From Lachnospiraceae bacterium (GTDB lineage: Bacteria > Bacillota_A > Clostridia > Lachnospirales > Lachnospiraceae): a DNA stretch of 10,483 bases. The notes below the pieces were generated by a model that worked only from the letters and a program-made list of their open reading frames with translations, searched no databases and was not told where the DNA came from. Of this stretch, positions 1 to 7,886 are shown piece after piece (the first letter of the stretch is position 1; each line of letters starts with the position of its first letter). Location of the stretch: the NCBI GenBank assembly GCA_017540915.1, contig JAFYAD010000199.1, forward strand, positions 1-10,483. Direction: 5' to 3'. The position numbers and the translations under genes were made by a program.

Positions 1-23
1 CTCAGAGCCAAGGCTACCTCAAA

Positions 24-175
24 TTGGACAAAGTTCAGAGCCAAGGCCAGCTCGAAAATCAGAGATTTTCTCGCTGTCCGGCTCTCGCCAAAGAAACGTA
101 CAAAAAACACCCGATTGAATGCAAGCATTCATCGGGTGTTCCTTTGTCCGTTGCCTTGGCTCTGAACTTTGTCCA

Positions 176-176
<1 letters not shown>
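24..176. repeat. Perfect 24-bp inverted repeat next to tRNA-Thr, with a partial direct copy
   Basis: The 24 bases at 24-47 (beginning TTGGACAAAG, ending GCCAAGGC) are the exact reverse complement of 153-176. The arms are separated by 105 bp and the element spans 153 bp. A further copy of the last 13 bases (TCAGAGCCAAGGC) lies at 2-14 in the same orientation as 35-47, a period of 33 bp, and the bases after it (CTACCTCAAA versus CCAGCTCGAAA) also resemble each other, so a larger repeat may run off the left edge. A short hairpin (54-60 with 64-70) and the tRNA terminator lie between the arms. The right arm ends at 176, the discriminator base of the tRNA. No convincing target duplication flanks the arms. 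A small palindromic dispersed element is one reading; this is inference. Confidence 0.85.
102..140 (-). terminator. Intrinsic terminator of the tRNA-Thr transcript
   Basis: Read on the minus strand, a hairpin formed by 140-125 and 122-106 (16-17 bp with one bulged base and a two-base loop) is followed directly by a run of six T (positions 107-102). The loop-proximal part is AT-rich and the base contains an ACACCC/GGGTGT block. It lies 35 bases after the mature 3' end of the tRNA, so the primary transcript would carry a short 3' trailer that includes one arm of the 24-bp inverted repeat. The plus-strand side of the hairpin has no T-run, so the terminator is directional. Confidence 0.85.
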
Positions 177-248
<72 letters not shown>

Positions 249-311
249 ACGCCTGTGGGATGAACCTTCGTATATGTTATATAAACAACGACTCATCTGA
301 CCGACCTGTAA

Positions 312-340
312 ACTCTACTATATTGAGTTGAAAATGTCAA
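312..340 (-). promoter_or_regulatory. Sigma-A type promoter for tRNA-Thr
   Basis: On the minus strand a perfect -35 box TTGACA (340-335) is followed after a 17-bp spacer by TAGAGT (317-312), four of six matches to the -10 consensus. Transcription would begin near position 305, giving a leader of about 57 nt before the tRNA. An overlapping TATAGT (322-317) matches better but is only 12 bp from the -35 box, so I prefer TAGAGT. Confidence 0.6.
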
Positions 341-369
341 GTGAAAATATTATTTTTTTTTGCAACCTT

Positions 370-401
370 TTTACACGGGATTTGTGTATACTTGTTATAA
401 A
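370..401 (+). promoter_or_regulatory. Candidate promoter of the giant gene (extended -10)
   Basis: TGTTATAAA at 393-401 fits an extended -10 element (TG, one base, then TATAAA with five of six consensus matches). The best -35-like hexamer, TTTACA at 370-375, is 20 bp away, longer than ideal, but extended -10 promoters depend less on the -35 box. Another -10-like hexamer, TATACT, lies at 387-392 without a suitably spaced -35 box. Start of transcription would be near 408, giving a leader of about 82 nt. The region from 341 to 369 is AT-rich and separates this promoter from the divergent tRNA promoter. Confidence 0.4.
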
Positions 402-435
402 GGTTTTTCTGTTTGGCTGATTGCGAACAGTGACC

Positions 436-472
436 GGTAACGAAAATCCATGATCTGGACAGAACTGTTACC
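436..472 (+). promoter_or_regulatory. Imperfect hairpin in the leader of the giant gene
   Basis: GGTAAC (436-441) can pair with GTTACC (467-472), and inside it TCCA (447-450) pairs with TGGA (456-459). The hairpin ends three bases before the ribosome binding site (475-483). AACAGT (426-431) can instead pair with ACTGTT (464-469), which overlaps the GTTACC arm, so two structures exclude each other. The stems are short, and I see no match to a known riboswitch class. It may be chance. Confidence 0.25.
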
Positions 473-489
473 TCAGAGAGGAGAAGACC

Positions 490-3400
490 ATGACATTTGA
501 CGAGTTTAAGAAAAAAATAGCCGACTATCCGTTTACAGAAACTGAAAACGAAGTTCTGGATAACTTTGAAGATGCTCTCAAAGTGATAAATGAAAAGCAG
601 TTTGATGAGTCGGAGAAGGTACTCAATGAATTTAGTGAGTACATGAACTCTTTTTCATATATCTGCGAAAAACCGGAGAGCTTTGTGACGGATGAGAGTA
701 AAGCCCAGTGGGAAAAGGAGCGCAATAAGCTCGAAGGATTTCATGATTTCCTGATGGAAGGGGACAATTTCGAGGAGATCATGGAAGCTGTCACATCCGG
801 CGAAGAGCCACTGTTCGGAAAGAACGGAGAGCTTTTTTTTGAAGTACTCGATCTTATGGCGCTGAATTTTGAGATTCCGGTCAATGCAAATATGTGGCGT
901 AAAAACTACGAGGATATGCAGAATAACATTAACTGGAAGGTAAATTCAAGAGAGCCGGAGAATGCTGCACCTGAGACAAAAGAACCGGAAACCGTTTCAT
1001 CTGAAAAAAAAGAAAAAGAAGAGGTCAACCCTGATATTAAAAGATACAGGGGTGATCTTATAAAGGATGTGGCAGATGAATTTCTGTCCGGTCAGGATTC
1101 CAATATGAGAGGGATCCCTGCGGAGGTACTGCATAATGCCGGCCTTAAAGATGCAAGACCACATTCAAATGCAATAGTATTTGATCTTTTTGTGATGGCG
1201 CGTCACGGTGTGGCATTTAAGGATATCCCGAAATTCGAGAAGGGAGAGCTTGAGGGACACGACAAAGCCCAATATGTTCAGGAGTTCAGGAAGTTTCTGG
1301 AAGAGCATCCTTTGTCAAAAACCAACGAAAAAGGTGAAAAAGAGTATTTTCCGGAAAATGCAAAAGCCTGGGGCGAACTGTATCGCGATGCTGATAAGGT
1401 GATCAGTGAGTATCGCATCCCGGAAGTGGATCTCGGTAACCCGGACACTTATGCAAAGGCAGCCGATGAGATAGCTATGCTCTCAAAGATCGGTTCTGAT
1501 GTTGTACAGGTGATCCAGGATCATCAGATGGAGAAATTCAGAAATCCGGAGTTGAATAACGGTTTTGTTAAAGGTTTCGGATCCATGAAAAACGAAATGC
1601 ATTTCTGGGCAAATTGTTCGACGCTGCAGAATCTTCAGACTTTTATCGGTGATTGCGGCGTGAAAATGACCAATATGCAGGCGAGGGTCGAGACCGGCCT
1701 GATGGTGACTGCGAGATGGTTTGCGACACAGAACAAAGATCTGTATCAGGGAAAGACCCTGCAGGAATACCGTCAGAATGTACCCTTCAGCTTTGTACCA
1801 CTCATTACAACACCCACAGGTTACAAGAGTATAAAATCCTACAATGAAATAGACGCGAAAGCGCTTGATGATTTTATGGAGAAAAATACTCCGCTTCCGT
1901 CAGAACTTGCAAAGAAATTTGAGAACAGCATAGATTTTATAAAGAATGATATCCAACCGGAAGCTGTCAGAGGGGAAATACAGGGAGAATTGAAAGCGTC
2001 AGCCGGACCGAAGGTAATGGAAGAGTATGCCGGAAAGCTTTCTGTGGACGGAAATGCGCTGAATATACCGGGTGTCCCGGAGATGACACCGGAGCAGAGG
2101 CATATCGCGGAGAATTGTTTTGATTCGACCATCTTTTCCGCCTACAATATGTATTTCACCTCATGTAACGTTGTAGACTCGGGTAAGGATCCCTTTGATC
2201 TTATCCATATCAACGGGGTGAAACTGAATGATCATTGTAAAGCATTATATAATGGATCACGGAAGAGCTCCAATAGCAGCTCATGGGGGAGTCTGACCCG
2301 GGAAGAAAAAGAGGCCTTTATGAAGGCCGAAACCGCCAGAGCTATGGTGGACCCGGGTGATAAAGTGGAATGCTACGGTCTGGAGCTCAATCCTGACAAG
2401 ACTTTCAGTATTTCTAAAAATGCTGCTGTTGCGGGAAGTCTTGATGAAAAGCTGAATAAACAGCGCATAGAAGAGAGAATAGAAAAAGAAAAACAGGCGG
2501 AGCGTGATGCTTATCTTAAAAAACATGCCGGTGTTCTGCAGGATGCGGATAATCTGTACAAACCGTTTCTGGATGTTTACGGACCGAAAGGCACGTTGCC
2601 GAAGGGAATTGGGTATAACAAAACGGAGGATTACGATAACATCACCATAGACGTGCCCGAGGGATTGGATGATATTACTGTGGCAGCTATAGTGATAGGC
2701 GCTGCAATGGATGCCAAATATATGAACAGGGCCTACTCCTCCTCCACATCCATCACGGGAACTATGCTTGAAAATAACCGGATGCATCTTGTCAATAATG
2801 TTGTAAAGGGTGACGGTAGAGAAAAAGGTTTTTGTCCTCTGATGGCGGAGGCAAGACAGGAAGCTAAGGAAGCTATTGAGGCATTTAAGGCCGGTGATCA
2901 AACGAAGGTAAAGCAGATGCTGCAGAACTTTGTGGATTACGGCGCAGCCAATGTAAACTCGGCAAGTGCAGGTGGTGGAGCACTCTCCGATATAGATACG
3001 GAAAAGCAGGCTTATAAGCTTGCCCAGGATATACTGGACAAAAATCAGTTTGGCATAAAGCCGGCACCAAAGGGATATACAGAGATCAACAACATCCGTC
3101 TTGCATCATACGGTAAGCAGATGGATGCATTGATGAGAGCCGAAAAAGCAAAAATAGACCTTGCCGAGAATTTCGATAAAATGGACAAGGCTCAACGAGA
3201 TGCCGCGATCGCTGACATGATGTTTGACAATCTTCTCACTTCAATGGCGAAAGTGAATGAAAAAAGCAGGTTTGATGTGGAGAGTGAGTATATTAAAGAG
3301 GGATTTCGGGCTTACGGCATAGATACCGAATCCGAGTCTTTTGAGTCAGATTATGTAGGCGAAAAAAACACAATTAACGCATCAAATCAGCTTCATGAAT

Positions 3401-6135
3401 ATGTGCAGAAATTTACGGTGTCGGATTTTGATGTTATCCTGTCCAAACCGGATGGCGTTGACAGGCTGAAATCTCTGTACATGGATGAGATAAAGAAGTC
3501 CGATACATACAAAAAGCTTACTTCCTCAAAGAATAAGGGGGTGTTTACCGACGAACTCATGAATGCGGAGAATGTATTCATGAAAGGCATTACCTCCATT
3601 GGTAATGTTAAGCTCCCCGAGGAGTCGGCAGAATATAATAAAGAGCATAGATCAAAATTACAGCATGTTATCAAAGATGTACAGAAGGATGTTATCAAAG
3701 CCGCATTCGGGGAATCGGATGCACTGATCAAGGAAGTTGATGAATACGGTCTTAAAACGCTGGATCCGGAGAATGTAAAAGAAAATGCAAAAAAGATCAA
3801 TAAAATGTATGAAGAGCTTTCAGCGCTGGATAGCAAAAAAAGCCCGGAATCTTTCAAAGAGCTTTTGAAAAAGCTGGAGGCAGTAAGGAATATCACACAA
3901 AAGAATGCGGAAAAAGGCAGTATACTCAACCAGATAGAAGCGGTTTCCTATATGAGGAGTGTCGAGGCTTTTGAACGACAGGCCGAAAAATATTACGATG
4001 AAGCGATAAATAACAGTAGAGAGAGCGAACGCCTTGAGTCAGTAAATAAGATACGAAGGCATCTTTATGCCGGCTCCCATCCTGTGTCTAAAGCCATAGA
4101 TGATATGAAGATCAGGGTTAGGAATGAAGTTTTCGGCGATACAATGAAGCTTAACAATGATCTGAATCCTACACATTATCCCTATCGTTCTGTTTTTGAG
4201 GGTGAGAAATACGCCAGTCAGAAGTCAAGGACCGGATCACCTTATACACTCGACCGTTCGGCGGGTATCAGTGTTTCGATAATGGCACTGTTCAATACGG
4301 GCGAGTATTCTTTTGAAGATATTATGGATCCGGAGAAGCTTCAGACTGAAAAACGGCAGATGTTTGATCAGGTGGCCATTCGCATGAAGAATCCCACCCC
4401 CGAAAACCAGGAATGGATCGCAAAGACGATATATGAGGGACAGAAACAAATTGAGCGTGTCCTGAACGAACAGGCAAAGAAGATCGACTTTGAAAATGTG
4501 GATATTGCAACGGACAAGAGATTTAACCAGCTGATGCATCTGAGTGCAGCTCAGTTTGATGCATGGCAGGAAATAACCCACTGCAAGGACGAGATCACAA
4601 AACTTGCATTGGCAGAACATCCTGAAATGCATGGATTCGAGGATTATAAAAAATGGTGGTCGGACAGGAGCGGTCCCTTGGGAAACATACGCGAGAGTCT
4701 GGGCAGGGTACAGGAACACGCGATAGATGTGGCTACTACAGTTGATGAGCTGAAAAGTCCTGTCAGGAGCATGGTATCCGAGTATGTTTTTATGAAAAGG
4801 TTCATGAAGGCGACAGCGGACGCAATGCTGAATAATCCTGACACGCCCTTTACTCAATGTCTGAGTCCGGATAAGGTGGTAGAGATCAGAGCCGGTAACG
4901 GGCTTATAGGAGAAGAGATACAAAAATATGCAGGTGCATATATCGGAAAACCGGAGGCGGCAAAGGCGCTTTTGAATTCGATAACAGATGGGTCCTTCAT
5001 GCTCGGAAAAAGCTTCGAGATCGATTTCGAGAAGGGAAAGGCCACTCTTATAGGATTCGAAACCCGTGAGGATGTTGAGGAGACTGAAAAGATCCTGTCT
5101 GCCGATAAGATGCATGGCGCGGAAAGATTTGAAAAGCTTTTCGATGAAGCCCGGGAAGCTACAGTGGGAGTGTACTTCGGCAGCAAGCAGTACGACACTG
5201 CCATGGAATCCATCGGGAAAGTGCGCAATGCATACAAAGAATTACAGGAGATAGAAAAGAAACGTATCGAGCTTGCCAATAACAGCGAAGAAGGCACTGT
5301 TTCCGCATTTGAGGAGATCGAGGAGAGAAAACAGGATAAGATCGATGAGATCAAAAAGCTCATGTCGGAGGCCGAAAAGGACATAGAAAAATATTTTGAC
5401 CGCAAGCAGAGACAGGGCAAGATGGGTGACAGAGCCGATGCAAAATCCAGAAAGAGGATCGGTGTTCTTCAGGATGCGATGAACGCAATAGATGAATACA
5501 AGGCTCAGATCAATGCGGAGGAAATGGTGAACAGTGCAGAGTCCATGATAAATGCACGTGAATCGTTGATATCGCAGTTCGATGATACAGTCTATATATC
5601 TATGATAGAAGTCAGAAAGGCTGAATTCAATGAAAAGGCATTACAGTCGGAAGGCGTTGAGCGGATCATTGCAAAGGGAGCCGAAAAAGGTCTGGAGGTG
5701 CTGAAAACCATCGGATCCGGATCGGGCGATCTGACACCGAAAGAAGTTCATTCAATGAAGCTTTGCATTGCAACACTTGTTTTTGCCGAGATGATGAACA
5801 GCAAGGAAGGCAGGAGCATCATAGAGAAAATGCCGGCTGACATGGAAACATACAAAGAGCAGGTGAAAAACATCGCGGATTCAAAGGAGTTTAATGATGT
5901 TGTCCCGGAAAAAATGGACAGATCAGCTATCCTGTTCCTGGCTTCAGATGAAATAGAGACAAAGCGGATACTCAAAAGTTTCAGGGAGAAGACCAGAGAA
6001 TCTGTGGCAGCGAAGAAGGAGGCTGCGGCGGAAAAACGGAAGAGCGTAGGACCGAAACAGAAGCCGGAAGCCGAAGCAGGAGGGCGCAAGAGGTCGAATA
6101 CCGTGACAGGCAGGACGGTACAGGTCAAACTGTAA
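490..6135 (+). CDS. Giant soluble helical protein of unknown function (1881 residues)
   Basis: I do not recognise this protein or any catalytic domain in it. The ATG at 490 is six bases after a strong site AGAGAGGAG (475-483); the frame is intact to TAA at 6133-6135. There is no signal peptide and no membrane segment; the most hydrophobic stretch (residues 729-740) is too short. The sequence is highly charged and reads as mostly alpha-helical. Visible parts: a helical N-terminal domain (1-150); a Pro/Glu/Lys linker (151-183); a first long module (about 223-641); a coiled-coil-like stretch (656-687); a middle region (690-1150); a KYYD helix (1158-1207); a second long module (about 1256-1521) resembling the first; a KYFD helix (1625-1671); a further helical region; and a basic, probably disordered tail (1832-1881). 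It has its own candidate promoter and terminator and no visible partner gene. A structural scaffold or effector-like role is conceivable, but nothing here proves one. High confidence as a gene, none as to function. Confidence 0.95.
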   Translation: MTFDEFKKKIADYPFTETENEVLDNFEDALKVINEKQFDESEKVLNEFSEYMNSFSYICEKPESFVTDESKAQWEKERNKLEGFHDFLMEGDNFEEIMEAVTSGEEPLFGKNGELFFEVLDLMALNFEIPVNANMWRKNYEDMQNNINWKVNSREPENAAPETKEPETVSSEKKEKEEVNPDIKRYRGDLIKDVADEFLSGQDSNMRGIPAEVLHNAGLKDARPHSNAIVFDLFVMARHGVAFKDIPKFEKGELEGHDKAQYVQEFRKFLEEHPLSKTNEKGEKEYFPENAKAWGELYRDADKVISEYRIPEVDLGNPDTYAKAADEIAMLSKIGSDVVQVIQDHQMEKFRNPELNNGFVKGFGSMKNEMHFWANCSTLQNLQTFIGDCGVKMTNMQARVETGLMVTARWFATQNKDLYQGKTLQEYRQNVPFSFVPLITTPTGYKSIKSYNEIDAKALDDFMEKNTPLPSELAKKFENSIDFIKNDIQPEAVRGEIQGELKASAGPKVMEEYAGKLSVDGNALNIPGVPEMTPEQRHIAENCFDSTIFSAYNMYFTSCNVVDSGKDPFDLIHINGVKLNDHCKALYNGSRKSSNSSSWGSLTREEKEAFMKAETARAMVDPGDKVECYGLELNPDKTFSISKNAAVAGSLDEKLNKQRIEERIEKEKQAERDAYLKKHAGVLQDADNLYKPFLDVYGPKGTLPKGIGYNKTEDYDNITIDVPEGLDDITVAAIVIGAAMDAKYMNRAYSSSTSITGTMLENNRMHLVNNVVKGDGREKGFCPLMAEARQEAKEAIEAFKAGDQTKVKQMLQNFVDYGAANVNSASAGGGALSDIDTEKQAYKLAQDILDKNQFGIKPAPKGYTEINNIRLASYGKQMDALMRAEKAKIDLAENFDKMDKAQRDAAIADMMFDNLLTSMAKVNEKSRFDVESEYIKEGFRAYGIDTESESFESDYVGEKNTINASNQLHEYVQKFTVSDFDVILSKPDGVDRLKSLYMDEIKKSDTYKKLTSSKNKGVFTDELMNAENVFMKGITSIGNVKLPEESAEYNKEHRSKLQHVIKDVQKDVIKAAFGESDALIKEVDEYGLKTLDPENVKENAKKINKMYEELSALDSKKSPESFKELLKKLEAVRNITQKNAEKGSILNQIEAVSYMRSVEAFERQAEKYYDEAINNSRESERLESVNKIRRHLYAGSHPVSKAIDDMKIRVRNEVFGDTMKLNNDLNPTHYPYRSVFEGEKYASQKSRTGSPYTLDRSAGISVSIMALFNTGEYSFEDIMDPEKLQTEKRQMFDQVAIRMKNPTPENQEWIAKTIYEGQKQIERVLNEQAKKIDFENVDIATDKRFNQLMHLSAAQFDAWQEITHCKDEITKLALAEHPEMHGFEDYKKWWSDRSGPLGNIRESLGRVQEHAIDVATTVDELKSPVRSMVSEYVFMKRFMKATADAMLNNPDTPFTQCLSPDKVVEIRAGNGLIGEEIQKYAGAYIGKPEAAKALLNSITDGSFMLGKSFEIDFEKGKATLIGFETREDVEETEKILSADKMHGAERFEKLFDEAREATVGVYFGSKQYDTAMESIGKVRNAYKELQEIEKKRIELANNSEEGTVSAFEEIEERKQDKIDEIKKLMSEAEKDIEKYFDRKQRQGKMGDRADAKSRKRIGVLQDAMNAIDEYKAQINAEEMVNSAESMINARESLISQFDDTVYISMIEVRKAEFNEKALQSEGVERIIAKGAEKGLEVLKTIGSGSGDLTPKEVHSMKLCIATLVFAEMMNSKEGRSIIEKMPADMETYKEQVKNIADSKEFNDVVPEKMDRSAILFLASDEIETKRILKSFREKTRESVAAKKEAAAEKRKSVGPKQKPEAEAGGRKRSNTVTGRTVQVKL

Positions 6136-6172
6136 GTTTATATATTTTTCAGGTTGTTTTTAAGCCATCAGA

Positions 6173-6218
6173 AATAAGGGGACATTCTCTTAAAAAAGGG
6201 AGTGTTCCCTTATTTTTT
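6173..6218 (+). terminator. Intrinsic terminator after the giant gene
   Basis: A 19-bp stem pairs 6173-6191 with 6196-6214 around a four-A loop. All positions pair, three of them as G-U, and the stem is followed by T to 6218. Because it starts with AATAAGGGG and ends with CCCTTATT, a minus-strand A-run/T-run is also present, but nothing on the minus strand needs it. It begins 37 bp after the stop codon and isolates the giant gene from mgtE. Confidence 0.9.
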
Positions 6219-6219
6219 C

Positions 6220-6247
6220 TTGACGAAAGATGCAGTTTGATGATAAA
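6220..6247 (+). promoter_or_regulatory. Candidate promoter of mgtE
   Basis: TTGACG (6220-6225, five of six matches) is followed after 16 bp by GATAAA (6242-6247, four of six matches). The -35 box starts right at the end of the upstream terminator's T-tract, a compact arrangement common in Firmicutes. The leader of about 80 nt contains the 7-bp direct repeat TGCGCTT at 6269-6275 and 6289-6295 (20-bp period), of unknown meaning. It is too short for, and does not resemble, the M-box magnesium riboswitch. Confidence 0.45.
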
Positions 6248-6333
6248 GTAGTATAGATTGCGGGAAGTTGCGCTTCTGTCAGATCGGATGCGCTTTTGGG
6301 TATGTAAAACATATTGGACAAGGAGGGATTTAT

Positions 6334-7785
6334 ATGGAAGAAAACATCGAATTAGAAGAAAAGATCCCTGTTGTCGAACCCGAGGCGGAAGAGCCGGTAC
6401 CGGAGCGCCGCGATTACGAAAAAGAGCTTGTAAAGATCATCCATGAGGCTAAGTCGGCTGATGAGCTGAGAAACCGTCTGGATGATTACCATGAAAATGA
6501 TATAGCGGCTGCCCTTGAACAGCTGGATGAGACAGACAGTAAAAAGCTGTTGGCTGTCTTAGGCAATGAAGAGGCCGCAGATGTGTTCTCATACCTGGAT
6601 GACATGAATGATTATATCGATGTCATCGGAACTGAGAAAACGGCTGATATCATTGAGGAGATGGATGCGGACGACGCCAGGGAGCTCCTGGACGAGATGG
6701 ACGCGGAGCACAGGGCCGAGGTCGTCAGCTTCATAGACGAGGAGACCAAAAAGGATATCGAGCTTATCTCATCTTATGACGAGGATGAGATCGGAAGCCG
6801 CATGACGACCAATTATGTTGTCATAGACAGGAACAGCACGATCAAACAGGCCATGAACTCACTGGTCAGGCAGGCTGAGGACAATGACAATATTTCCACC
6901 ATTTATGTTCAGCAGGAGGACGGTACGTTTTTCGGCGCCATCAGCTTAAATGAGCTTATCATAGCCAGGGCAAACCGCAATCTTGAGGATATCGTCACAA
7001 CATCTTATCCTTATGTCTATGCGAAGGAATCCATATCAGAGGTCATCGAGGAACTGAAGGATTACTCTGAGGACTCCATACCTGTATTGGATAATTCCAA
7101 AAAGATAATCGGTGTCATCACCTCTCAGGATATCGTCGAGATCGTGGATGATGAGATGGGCGATGACTACGCAAAGCTGGCAGGTCTTGTGGCTGAGGAA
7201 GAGCTGGAGGAGCCGCTCATACAGAGTATGAAAAAGAGACTTCCGTGGCTTTGCATACTGATGGTGCTGGGACTTGTGGTTTCCTCTGTCATCAGCATGT
7301 TCGAGGGAGTCATCCAATCCCTTAGCCTTATAGTGTGTTTCCAGTCGGTGGTGCTGGATATGTCGGGAAATGTGGGAACCCAGAGTCTTGCGGTGACCAT
7401 CCGTGTTCTGACGGATGAAAATCTTACAGGAGCCCAGAAACTGAAGCTTGCCTTAAAGGAACTGAGAGTCGGCTTCTGCAACGGACTGCTGCTCGGTTCC
7501 ATTACTTTCGGTTTTATAGGGCTATTTATTTTCCTGTGTATGAACAGGTCGGCGGGCATCAGTTTTGCAGTTTCCGGATGTATAGGGATCGCGCTGATGT
7601 TGGCTATGATGATATCAAGTCTTGTGGGAACTCTGATACCTATGTTTTTCCACAGGATACATGTGGATCCGGCGGTCGCCAGCGGTCCACTCATCACTAC
7701 GGTCAATGACCTTGTGGCTGTGGTGTCATATTACGGGCTTGCCTGGGTGCTGCTTTTGAATGTGCTACACCTGGTGGGTGTTTGA
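6334..7785 (+). CDS. mgtE: Magnesium transporter MgtE
   Basis: MgtE forms a homodimeric Mg2+-selective channel in the cytoplasmic membrane, gated by its cytoplasmic domains in response to internal Mg2+. The 483 residues show the full family order: an acidic helical N domain (about 30-140, with EEMDADDARELLDEMD), a pair of CBS domains (about 155-280, starting at SRMTTNYVVID), a connecting helix, and a C-terminal membrane domain from about residue 303 with roughly five helices. The pore signature DMSGNVGTQS is at 342-351, and DPAVASGPLITTVND at 445-459 ends in Asp459, which I take as the equivalent of the Mg2+-binding pore aspartate of Thermus MgtE. The ATG at 6334 is chosen because AAGGAGGG (6320-6327) sits six bases upstream and the product then begins MEENIELEEK; the in-frame ATG at 6268 has no such site and would add 22 atypical residues. 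Length is normal for the family and nothing looks broken. Confidence 0.95.
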   Translation: MEENIELEEKIPVVEPEAEEPVPERRDYEKELVKIIHEAKSADELRNRLDDYHENDIAAALEQLDETDSKKLLAVLGNEEAADVFSYLDDMNDYIDVIGTEKTADIIEEMDADDARELLDEMDAEHRAEVVSFIDEETKKDIELISSYDEDEIGSRMTTNYVVIDRNSTIKQAMNSLVRQAEDNDNISTIYVQQEDGTFFGAISLNELIIARANRNLEDIVTTSYPYVYAKESISEVIEELKDYSEDSIPVLDNSKKIIGVITSQDIVEIVDDEMGDDYAKLAGLVAEEELEEPLIQSMKKRLPWLCILMVLGLVVSSVISMFEGVIQSLSLIVCFQSVVLDMSGNVGTQSLAVTIRVLTDENLTGAQKLKLALKELRVGFCNGLLLGSITFGFIGLFIFLCMNRSAGISFAVSGCIGIALMLAMMISSLVGTLIPMFFHRIHVDPAVASGPLITTVNDLVAVVSYYGLAWVLLLNVLHLVGV

Positions 7786-7886
7786 TCTCCGGGATATGCC
7801 TAAACAGGACTGATATCGTCTGTGTTTATTGCCGTGGTATCCGGCAGAAGGGAATTACAAAATACTGATAACAAAGGATGATCGTG

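Noticed and set aside
4873..4920. Methyltransferase motif I look-alike VVEIRAGNGLIG (residues 1463-1474)
   Set aside because: It resembles the SAM-binding glycine loop, but no later methyltransferase motifs follow, and the collinear segment of the first module (LIHINGVKLND) shows it is not conserved within the protein.
4981..5052. P-loop (Walker A) match GSFMLGKS at residues 1501-1508 of the giant protein
   Set aside because: The pattern GxxxxGKS is met, but no hydrophobic beta-strand precedes it, no Walker B is apparent, and the equivalent segment in the first module (VDPGDKVECYGLEL) lacks it. The pattern often occurs by chance.
2281..5115. Long minus-strand open frames inside the giant gene (2281-2901 and 4237-5115)
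   Set aside because: They are rich in Cys, His, Phe, Ser and Arg as expected from antisense reading of an acidic, Lys/Glu-rich gene, and they match no family I know.
6268..6333. N-terminal extension of MgtE from the ATG at 6268
   Set aside because: The 22 added residues are atypical for MgtE, and the strong ribosome binding site lies between them and the ATG at 6334.
7786..7886. Possible terminator or promoter between mgtE and the phosphodiesterase gene
   Set aside because: Only 5-bp stems are found (7767-7781, 7830-7846) without a T-run, and no pair of promoter boxes has acceptable spacing.
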